Assembly: GCA_012031475.1 (NCBI GenBank) | Contig: JAAUTJ010000240.1 | Span: 1-7,171 of the forward strand | From: Leptolyngbyaceae cyanobacterium SM1_3_5 | Lineage (GTDB): Bacteria; Cyanobacteriota; Cyanobacteriia; Elainellales; Elainellaceae | Length of the DNA stretch: 7,171 bases | Direction: 5' to 3' | Shown here: in pieces, positions 1 through 6,777 of the stretch | How the letters are laid out: every line of letters begins with the position of its first letter | Numbering within the stretch: position 1 is the first letter of the stretch | Notes under the pieces: model-generated | Told to the model about the DNA's origin: nothing | The model's database searches: none | Seen by the model: the letters and a program-made list of their open reading frames with translations, nothing else | Translations under genes and position numbers: made by a program

Positions 1-394
1 CGAAGTCAGGGGAAAGTTCGATCGAGTGCTGGACATGACCAAAACGGGGCGGGCATGAAGTTTGGCCGTTCTATCCCGAATGGATCGAGCAGTTTGATTT
101 ACGCAATGTTCAACTTCCCGCCGTCAACACCGACCTGAACCACACCACGCTTCAGCGGGTCGGCCAGCAGGTCAGCACTCAGTTTCGCCGCTATGAATTG
201 CCGTTTGCGCCGTACAATTTGCGCCACGCTTGGGCAGTCCGCACGATTCACTTTGGCCTACCGGATGCCGTCGCCGCCCGATGATGGGACACTCGATCGC
301 CATCCACACGCAAACCTATCACCGCTGGCTGACGCGGCGCGATCAGCAGCAGGCAGTGGAAGCGGTTTTGAGTCGCAGGGCAGCGATCGAGTAA
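1..394 (+). pseudogene. Tyrosine-type site-specific recombinase (phage integrase family), C-terminal part, frame broken twice
   Basis: This is the catalytic C-terminal half of a tyrosine recombinase, which cuts and rejoins DNA at specific sites through a covalent phosphotyrosine bond. Its 5' part lies outside the window. Reading starts in the frame beginning at base 2 and shows KTGR, the usual place of the beta-hairpin catalytic lysine. An extra G in the run 51-53 shifts the frame; then HEVWPFYPEWIEQF continues to YNLRHAWAVRT at 213-245. In this box the usual HxxR histidine is Tyr, which I recall from cyanobacterial relatives. A missing base near 279-281 breaks the frame again. The last segment has MMGHS (281-295), with the conserved His, and TYHRW, with the likely nucleophile Tyr at 317-319; it ends at TAA 392-394. 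The first catalytic Arg would lie upstream of the window. The gene converges on the wzc-like gene. As read it cannot make an intact product; the frame breaks may be sequencing errors. Confidence 0.8.
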
Positions 395-542
395 ACGACT
401 CGTTGCCCAAATTCGATCGTGCGAGCGACATTGTTCCGCAAGCTGCACGGCCAGCCAAGCTGATTCGGACTCGATCGTTCGATCGGGGTGAGCCTTGGCC
501 TGCCCTGTTTTTTCTCTCTTGTTCTCCGTCAGTGCGATTCAT
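395..542. other. Convergent spacer between integrase and wzc-like gene
   Basis: This 148-base spacer separates the 3' ends of two convergent genes. It holds a small hairpin at 470-487 (CTCGATC, loop GTTC, GATCGGG; 7 pairs including one T-G) built from two adjacent CGATCG sites. A T6 run lies at 508-513, about 20 bases after the hairpin. A second short stem, CGAGT/ACTCG at 388-402, overlaps the integrase stop codon. None has the stem followed directly by a T-run expected of an intrinsic terminator, so no terminator is called on either strand. Confidence 0.4.
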
Positions 543-2694
543 TTATGAACCGTTCACCACCAGCCCTAACAGATGAGCTTGAGCGTTACTCAAACTTTCC
601 AGGGCTTTCTCGGCTGCGGTTTTGTTTGTTTTATTGAGCCGCACGACCAGGAGAATGCTGTCAGTATAGGAGGCAATCTGAAGCGTATCTGCTAGCCCAC
701 TCAAAGGTGGAGCATCATAGACGACTAGATCAAAGCTGCCTGCAAGCTTGCTTGCCAAAGTTTGCATTTTTGCTGACGAGAGGATTTGAACCGGATCGCT
801 CATTGCTTCCCCGCTCGGCAAAACATGGAGATCGCTATTGATATTGGGCTGCTGAATGATTTCTTCCAGCGAAAGGTTTGAAGAAAAAATTTCTCCTAAG
901 CCTTTTTGCCTCTGTAAGCTTCAGTCGAGTTTGAAGCTGCGATCGCCTCAGATCCGCATCCACCAGCAGGACGCGCTGTCCCATTGCGGCGGCGGTTTGG
1001 GCGAGATGCCACGCGACGGTGGACTTGCCATCGCCTGCTTGGGGTGAGGTGACAACGATCGTTTGAATTTGCTCTCGATACGGTTCAGTCTGCATCATTT
1101 GCAGATTGGTTCGCAGCAAATTAAAGGCTTCTTGAAACTCAAACACATCATAATCATCGGGCTGCGGCATAAAGGGCAAACTGCCAGTGACGCTTTTTTG
1201 CAACTGTTTGAGCGCCGTTGTAATCTGTCGCCAAAGGTTTTTTCGCCGCCGCGACTGAATGTTGTATTCAATGCCCAACAAGTCAGACTGTAACGGAATT
1301 ACAGCCAGAATTGGCAGCTTAAATCTGCGGCTAATGCTATCAGGCGAATGAAACGTTTTGTCGAGTTGCTCCAGGAGAAAAGCTGCCCCGACTCCTAACG
1401 CCAAACTCATCGCTAAACCCATCATTAAACTGCGGGTGGTGTTGGGGGCAACACTGGCCGCAAACTCTGGCGGTGGCTGGACAAGCTGCCAGGGAATTTC
1501 TTTTTGAGCAGCTTCGACCTGAAGCGTTTCTCGAACGGCCAAAAAGCGATCGAGGCTTTCAGTGGCAATTTGCAAATCTCGCTGCAAATCGGTGTACTGA
1601 CGCGAGAGTCCGGGAATTCGCTGAAACTGCTGGGCAAGCGCGGCTTGAGTTTGCGCGATCGCCTGCCGCTGCACTTCGAGAATTTGAATTTGATTGCTAA
1701 TTTCAGCCGCCTTACCGCCGATCGCCCGCTGCGCTTCGCTGCTCAGCAAGCTTAATAAATTCGTTTGCTGTTCACGCAGCACTCGCACCGTCAAACTGTC
1801 TTCTTGAAATCGCGTTTTCTCTAGGGCAATTTGCGCCTCTAGCTCGCGCAACTGACCGACCAGTTGCTGATAGGTTCCAGAGTTGTTGAGGGCGGCGATC
1901 GCGCCTGTTTCTTCTTGCAGTCTGGAGAACTCTGCGCGGGCTTGTTTAAGCTGCTGGTCTAGCTCTAGCTGCTGCTGGCTAAGCTGTTCCGACTGAGATG
2001 CAACTTGAGCCGCTTTACTATCGGGTTCAAGAAACTGATTGTCTTGACGAAAGCCTTGCAGTTCAAGCTGAAGCTCATTCACGCGCTCTTGGGCAGAAGA
2101 AAGCTGCGTTTGCACAAATTGCAAGCCTTGACGCAGATTGGTTTGCCGTTCGTTCAGGCTGTAGGCTAAATAGTCTTCCGAAATTTGCTCCAGCACAGCC
2201 GGAACTTCGGCGGAGTTGCTGCTGCGATACTGCACCTGAATAATTTTGGTGCCGCGAAGCTGGGTAATCGTCAGCCCCCGCACCAAATCGCCATAAGACA
2301 AATTCGGGTAGAAGGGACGCAGCTTTTCAACACTGCGCTCCAGCAAGCCCGGACTTCGTAGCACCTGAATTTGCGTGGGGTAGTCTAGCTCAGCGGGTCG
2401 GCTGCTGCCATTGATGTTTGCAAGATCGGCATTGGCATTGTTTACAGGCTCGACCAGCAGGCGAAACTCACCCACATATTCCGACTGCTGCCTCAAGCTG
2501 GGAGGAATGAAATAGGCCAAGCCGAGCAGTCCGACGCCCGCAATCACCCACCAACGTCGCCGCATCATGTCCCAAATGTTGATGCCCTCTTGAGAACTGC
2601 TAGGCGGTTGAGCGGCGGCTGATCCCCGAATCGGAACTGGTTTGGGCACGCGGCCATTCCTCTCGATCGATGGTTGAAATTTAGGGTCTCTCAT
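543..2694 (-). CDS. wzc: Wzc-like polysaccharide co-polymerase / BY-kinase-type ATPase, one frameshift
   Basis: This is an inner-membrane protein expected to control exopolysaccharide chain length and couple polymerisation to export through the Wza-like partner encoded just upstream. Read from ATG 2694, residues 1-45 are a polar tail. The first membrane segment is at about 48-63 (WWVIAGVGLLGLAYF), followed by a Wzz-type periplasmic domain. A long Gln/Glu-rich coiled coil spans about 180-350, and a GNVR-like tail about 357-409. The second membrane segment is at about 424-441. The cytoplasmic ATPase has Walker A SPQAGDGKST (550-559) and Walker A' VLLVDADLR (575-583). An extra T in the run 903-907 breaks the frame after about residue 597; as read, translation would end at 835. 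Undoing it gives GLGEIFSSNLSLEEII, then Walker B FDLVVYDAPP (654-663), ending VVNGS at 543: 716 residues, normal for the family. There is no C-terminal tyrosine cluster, and the ExxRxxR-type motif reads EAFNLLR (522-528), lacking its first Arg. No clear ribosome binding site was seen. Confidence 0.88.
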
Positions 2695-2757
2695 AATGCC
2701 ATGTGATGCTTGACGCAGGACACTCGATCGAAAATGGGGGCAGAGGCAGAGATCAAT

Positions 2758-4807
2758 CTATAAACCTTGAAACAGACTGAAGAACGGCAGAATGCGGAAG
2801 ATCGGTTCCAAGATGTTCGAGGCGCTATCACCGATGCTGGCAAGGCCATTGCGATCGACAATAATCACATCGTTGCTGAACAAAATCGGATTATCTTCCT
2901 CCAGCCCTCGTTCAAAATCCACTTCGATGCGGCGCTGCGTCAAGCTGCCGTTGGGGTTGATGCGGATGAGTTGAACGGGTGCGTCGCGCTCGTCGATTAA
3001 ACCCGCCCGCACTGAGTAATGCTTGGTTGAGCGTGGTGTTGGCGGGCACGTCAATCGAGCCGGGACTGTTGGCTTCTCCCACGATGCCCACGCGAATCGT
3101 ACTGGGGGAAAACGTTGGAGCCTGTCACCTGCGCCATTTCTGCGGCAGACATCGCTTCGGCCTTGGCAACGGTGATGCGATCGCCTGACTGCAACACCAA
3201 ATCCTGGCTGAGGTCTCCCGTCGTCACAAGCTGCCACAGATCCAGCGTTGCCGTTTGCACCGTGCCGTTGCGAGCCGTTCGTTGAACTTGCACCTGACGC
3301 AGATTGGCCTCCGGTCGAATTCCGCCCGCCGCCTGAATTGCCTGCGTCAAAGTCGGACGATTGCCAACGTTACTTTCAAGCCGATATGCACCGGGACGCC
3401 CGACTTCTCCGACCAGCGCCACGTTGACCTGTTGCGCCGTATTCGAGGCCAAGTTAGAAGCGGCAAGCTGTTCAGTCTGCGCCACGCTGACGCTGGCAGT
3501 CGGCGTGATCATAATGGTGTCGCCGTCTCGCAACGTTACGTTCTGGCTCAGGTCGCCTTCTTCGAGCAGCGCCCAAAGATTCACTGCGATCGTTTGAGGA
3601 GCGCCACCCGGCCCAACTCGCCGCACCTGAACTTGCCGCAGGTCAGCAATTTGCGTGACGCCGCCTGCGGTTTGAATCGCTTGCGCCACGCTCACAGGCT
3701 GCGTATCGCTTGAAGGCATCACGTAATATCCGGGCTGCCGAACTTCTCCCGCCACCCCAACTCGCATCGGACGCGCCTGCGTCAAGCTCACCGTGACGCG
3801 AATATTCCGCAGTTCGCCGCTGTAGCTTTGGGCGATCGATCGTTCCGCCTCAGCTAGCGTCATGCCGTTCACCGACACGCTGCCAACGACGGGCAAATTC
3901 ACCGTTCCATCCACCAGAACGCGCTGCGGACCGCTATATTCCGGCACATTAAACAAAGTCACCTGAATGGAATCGCCCGCCCCCAAGCGGTAAGACTGAT
4001 CGATCGCAGCGGGCAACTGTGGCGCAGCGGGCAATTGCGGCGCGGCGGGCTGCACCACATCCAGGGGTAGCGATGTCATCGCGGCGGGTGCGGGGTTGCG
4101 ATCGAGTTGAGCGGCGACTAGGGTTGCAGTTGCCGCAACAAGCTGTATGGTTGCGGCAGGCGTGACGGCAGGCGTTGCGGTTGCCGCGACAGGCGGTAAG
4201 GTTGTGGCGGGCGTAGCCGCTGACTGATTCGGCGGCGTGACCTCTGGAGCCGCAAACCGGAGTGGAAAGCCTTGCGGGTGGGGCGATCGCCTGTGCGGTT
4301 GGAGCCGTGATCGCACGGCTGGCAGTGGCCGGCACGGCTGGCAGTGGCAACCGTGCTTTCATCAAGACCGACTGAACGAGCAACAATGCGATTCCAAGGC
4401 AGACCGAGGCGTTCGGGTGTGCCGATCGATCGCTGGGCAGACGGAAACGCGATCGCTTGGCTCAAGGCGATAGGATTGCTTAAGGCACGAATCTGGTTCG
4501 AGTTGGGCAGCAGTTGCGGTCTAATATTCAGTTGACCTGCGGGAATGCTCGCCGTTTGATTGCGTAAAGCTAGACTGCGTAAAGCTGGGTTTCGCAGCGT
4601 GGGGCGATCGCCGCTGATTGTCTCTGGCGGAGAAACACGAGATGCTGGCGCGATCGGGGGTTGATTGTTAGCAGCGGCGTCCGTCTCCGAGTTGCCCGGA
4701 GCAGAAGGCTGAATTGGAACACGGCTATCTCCTGTGGCGTTCAGCGTGAACAGCGCCAAAGGACAAGCAGCGATCGTTGAAAACAAAACTGGAGCAGGAA
4801 CGCGCAT
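2758..4807 (-). CDS. wza: Wza-like outer-membrane polysaccharide export protein (SLBB repeats), several frame breaks
   Basis: This would form the outer-membrane/periplasmic export channel for the polysaccharide and work with the Wzc-like protein encoded 63 bases downstream. Starting at ATG 4807 (GTG 4831 is an in-frame alternative), a hydrophobic signal stretch VLFSTIAACPLALFTL contains IAAC, a possible lipobox. A Pro/Ala/Thr/Gln-rich linker of about 240 residues follows. The Poly_export domain begins at YRLGAGDSIQVTLF (base 3992, about residue 266 after repair). SLBB-type domains start at RVGVAGEVRQPG (3764), VALVGEVGRPG (about 3420) and RVGIVGEANSPG (about 3090). The C-terminus is an amphipathic helix, ILEPIFRILPFFSLFQGL, as in Wza-type channels. 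The frame is broken by a 19-bp tandem duplication (4313-4348), one extra base at about 4250-4285 (perhaps the G4 run 4280-4283), one near the G5 run 3104-3108, and one at about 2992-3010. Removing all four gives 675 residues. The identification is firm; the start codon and exact break points are not. Confidence 0.85.
4006..4050 (-). repeat. In-frame 18-bp repeat (APQLPA) just before the export domain
   Basis: Two adjacent 18-base units, 4006-4023 and 4024-4041, are identical at 16 of 18 positions, and a 9-base partial unit follows at 4042-4050. On the minus strand they encode AAPQLPAAPQLPAA, at the end of the Pro/Ala-rich linker shortly before the Poly_export domain. The repeat keeps frame and probably just lengthens the flexible linker. 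Confidence 0.75.
4313..4348 (-). repeat. 19-bp tandem duplication inside the wza-like gene
   Basis: The 17 bases GCACGGCTGGCAGTGGC occur at 4313-4329 and again, identically, at 4332-4348, separated by CG, giving a 19-base unit. Because 19 is not a multiple of 3, the duplication shifts the frame. With one copy removed, the minus-strand frame runs from DESTVATASRA directly into ITAPTAQAIAPP without a break, so this duplication alone explains one of the four frame breaks in the gene. Confidence 0.9.
4561..4586 (-). repeat. In-frame 15-bp period repeat in the wza linker
   Basis: TGCGTAAAGCT occurs at 4561-4571 and again at 4576-4586, a 15-base period that keeps frame. On the minus strand it encodes two copies of ALR within NPALRSLALRNQT in the low-complexity linker. 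It shows small repeat expansion in this region; unlike the 19-bp duplication it does no damage to the frame. Confidence 0.7.
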
Positions 4808-4965
4808 CGATCGACCTGTGGATGAGGACACGATAAGCCGAGTACTGATAATTACTACAGCCCATCCTAGGAGTGTCAGGATAGCTTTCGTGAGAAAACT
4901 CTTAACAAGAGTGGCGATTTGAGGTCGGTTTAAACAATCATCTTTGCAGCTTTACAAAAGACAGA

Positions 4966-5009
4966 TTTGTGATGAAGTATTTGTGAATTTTGGTCTAGTT
5001 GCTTTGTGA
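4966..5009 (+). repeat. Three direct TTTGTGA repeats upstream of wza
   Basis: TTTGTGA occurs at 4966-4972, 4980-4986 and 5003-5009, with TCACA half-sites in the opposite sense nearby at 5023-5027 and 5049-5053. TGTGA/TCACA are the half-sites bound by CRP-family regulators. However, no pair here has the usual 6-base spacing, so binding by such a protein is only a possibility. Confidence 0.45.
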
Positions 5010-5029
5010 ACGTTCGCGGAGATCACATA

Positions 5030-5068
5030 GGATGACGCACAGGGAAATCACAGATTAGTGCGTCATCC
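5030..5068. promoter_or_regulatory. Perfect 11-bp inverted repeat in the divergent region
   Basis: GGATGACGCAC at 5030-5040 is exactly matched by its reverse complement GTGCGTCATCC at 5058-5068, with a 17-base gap. It could be an operator for a dimeric regulator, or an RNA hairpin in the wza leader if transcription starts upstream on the minus strand. No T-run follows on either strand, so an intrinsic terminator is unlikely. Confidence 0.6.
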
Positions 5069-5091
5069 ACGTCCAGGCATCCACCCTTTGA

Positions 5092-5120
5092 ATTAACTAG
5101 AATTCAAATTTCTAGCTAAT
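5092..5120. repeat. Imperfect 11-bp inverted repeat
   Basis: ATTAACTAGAA (5092-5102) and TTCTAGCTAAT (5110-5120) are reverse complements apart from one position, around a 7-base loop. It is AT-rich and lies 24 bases from the stronger inverted repeat at 5030-5068. Its role is unknown. Confidence 0.4.
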
Positions 5121-5481
5121 CGCTTCAGGTCATCGCTTTCGCTTCGCAAATTACTCTTAAAAAAGAGATTGATTGCACTACCAGCGAATCGAGCATCAGG
5201 GAAAGCCTACCCAGAAATTTGTTTTCGATCGCGCTGATTCTTCAATTTGTTGACAATCAGTGATTCAATCTACCCCGCTTATTCTGTCTTGACTATCTGT
5301 AGCTAGCTGCTTGCCTGTAGCCGTATTGTCAGCCTCAGCTATGCTTGCGATCGATTCGGTTTGGCTTCAATTCAGGAGTAGAGGCTAGTTTCACAAATCT
5401 TAGATTGAATTGACCTGAAACATTCAATCGATTTACAAAGACGTGATCTAGCTGATTATCAACTCTCACTGCCAGTTCCGA

Positions 5482-5493
5482 AAAAAGCTTTTT
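5482..5493. repeat. 12-bp palindrome AAAAAGCTTTTT
   Basis: A perfect A-tract palindrome, about 135 bases upstream of the wecA-like start. Such a tract may bend DNA or bind a regulator, but a short AT palindrome can also arise by chance. Confidence 0.3.
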
Positions 5494-5617
5494 GGAGATG
5501 GTGTTACAGTGCATCACCACTCGCAATATTTCTTCAGCACTCTGCTTCTAAGCGATCGACTTGAAGCGCGATTTGCTGCCGACGTGTTGCATTTTCTTTA
5601 TCACTCACTGAACACCC

Positions 5618-5621
5618 AAGG
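5618..5621 (+). promoter_or_regulatory. Shine-Dalgarno-like AAGG before wecA
   Basis: AAGG lies five bases before ATG 5627 and supports that start codon for the WecA-like protein, which also begins directly with a hydrophobic segment. Confidence 0.5.
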
Positions 5622-5626
5622 TCGTT

Positions 5627-6672
5627 ATGCTCTTGACCTGTTGTTTGCTGACGGTTCTACTCGTTAGCGCTTCATTTGTTATTAGTTCAATTCCATTCGT
5701 CAATCAATTTGCCCGAAAACACCGCAAATTCGATTCGCCCTCAGCCCGCAAGATGCACCAGCGTCCGATTGCAAGACTGGGCGGAATCTCAATTTGTTTG
5801 GGCACATTGCTTGCACTGATTATTGTTTGGCTATTTGCAGGTCAAAGTATTTTCTCTACGACTTTATCTAGCAAAGTAGCTTGCGTACTATTGGGAAGCT
5901 TTGCCTTTTTTCTTATTGGCTTGGCAGATGACCTGATTAGCTTGTCTCCTGTCCTGCGGCTGGTGATGCAAACCGGAGTAGCAAGCTTAGTTTGGCTGGC
6001 AGATGTTCGGATTGATTTCATGTCGCTGCCCGGAATTGGGATAATTCATCTCGGCTGGCTGAGCTTACCCATTACGATTCTCTGGCTCGTTGGAGTCGTC
6101 AATGCAATTAACTGGATTGATGGATTAGACGGCCTTGCCTCTGGCGTTTCCTGCATTGCGGCAATCAGCGTTTCCATCGTTTGCCTTTTCACCGGACAGT
6201 ATGCGATCGCGCTGGTGATGCTGGCCTTGGCGGGTAGCCTGCTCGGATTTCTATATTACAACTTCAATCCCGCTCATATTTTATGGGTGATGGCGGGTCG
6301 TATTTCATCGGTTTTATGCTTGCTGGAACGAGCATTATTGGACTCGTCAAAAGTGCAACCATCACCGCGATCGTGCTGCCGTTTCTAATTCTGGCAGTCC
6401 CAATTTTTGACATGATTGCTGTGATTGTAATGAGATTGAAAAATGGACAGTCGCCGATGAGTGCTGATAAGCGTCACCTGCACCATCGCCTGCTCAAACT
6501 CGGTTTGTCTCATCGCTTTACAGTGCTATTTATCTACACTTTGACGCTGTGGACAGGAAGCATTGCGATCGCCCTGGCTGGAATTCCAAATAGCTTCTAT
6601 GGCGTGATCGGCGCAACAATTTTGCTGGGATGTAGTTCCTGGCGTGCCTGGAATTTAGCTCAGCAAAGCTAA
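5627..6672 (+). CDS. wecA: WecA/TagO-type polyprenyl-phosphate sugar-1-phosphate transferase, one frameshift
   Basis: This integral membrane enzyme is expected to transfer an N-acetylhexosamine-1-phosphate from a UDP-sugar to undecaprenyl phosphate, the first step in building the lipid-linked repeat unit. Family motifs appear in order: RKMHQRPIARLGGI (41-54), the Asp pair ADDL (101-102), NAINWIDGLDGL with N159, N162, D165 and D168, then GDGGSYFIGF, and the cytoplasmic loop DKRHLHHRLL typical of the WecA/TagO branch rather than MraY. Many hydrophobic segments run through the whole length. One T is missing from the run 6279-6282, so the frame breaks after AHI (residue 218). With it restored the protein reads AHIFMGDGGS and ends at 6672 with 348 residues, the usual length. 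As read, the first frame ends at 6388. The sugar specificity cannot be read from the sequence. It heads the plus-strand group, with a GT4 gene 105 bases downstream. Confidence 0.9.
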
Positions 6673-6702
6673 CAGACTTTTTGAGGTTCATCTAACCACT
6701 TC

Positions 6703-6738
6703 ATCGTTCTCTTTGCTTTCGATTGACAAAAGAACGAT
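6703..6738 (+). promoter_or_regulatory. Hairpin between wecA and the glycosyltransferase gene
   Basis: ATCGTTCT (6703-6710) pairs perfectly with AGAACGAT (6731-6738). After one bulged C, TTTG (6712-6715) pairs with CAAA (6727-6730), giving 12 base pairs and an 11-base loop. No T-run follows, so it is not a standard intrinsic terminator; it could slow transcription, stabilise mRNA or be a processing site. A TTGACA at 6723-6728 lies in the loop side of the stem but has no matching -10. Confidence 0.5.
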
Positions 6739-6777
6739 CATTTACCCTTTGCCCCACCCCAAAGCAAATTGTTTGTT

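Larger units (their letters stand above)
4808..5626. promoter_or_regulatory. Long divergent intergenic region between wza-wzc and wecA
   Basis: This stretch of about 800 bases lies between two divergently transcribed groups of polysaccharide genes, so both promoters should lie within it. It holds three TTTGTGA repeats, an 11-bp perfect inverted repeat, an imperfect 11-bp inverted repeat and a 12-bp A/T palindrome, each described separately. No HIP1 octamer lies inside it, although GATCG cores do. I found no convincing paired -35/-10 promoter: a TTGACA at 5250-5255 has no suitable -10. No convincing coding sequence was seen on either strand. Confidence 0.5.

Noticed and set aside
470..513. An intrinsic terminator made of the CGATCG hairpin and the T6 run
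   Set aside because: About 20 bases separate the hairpin from the T-run, and the minus-strand reading (needed for wzc) has no T-run after the stem.
193..576. A 127-codon plus-strand reading frame covering the integrase 3' end and spacer
   Set aside because: The integrase motifs (LRHAW, MMGHS, TYHRW) are in other frames of the same bases; this frame has no recognisable domain.
2767..4535. Several plus-strand reading frames of 60-150 codons opposite the wza-like gene
   Set aside because: They are antisense to a clearly recognised export protein with three SLBB-type domains, and their translations show no family features.
4966..5053. A canonical CRP site TGTGA-N6-TCACA
   Set aside because: Each TGTGA was checked at 6-base spacing and none is followed by TCACA; only isolated half-sites remain.
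5250..5280. A sigma-70 type promoter beginning with TTGACA at 5250-5255
   Set aside because: At 16-18 base spacing the sequence is C-rich (around CCCCGC), with no -10 resemblance.
5335..5526. A 63-codon minus-strand reading frame inside the divergent intergenic region
   Set aside because: It starts with TTG, has no ribosome binding site, no recognisable motif or signal, and lies in the likely promoter region; the length is within chance expectation.
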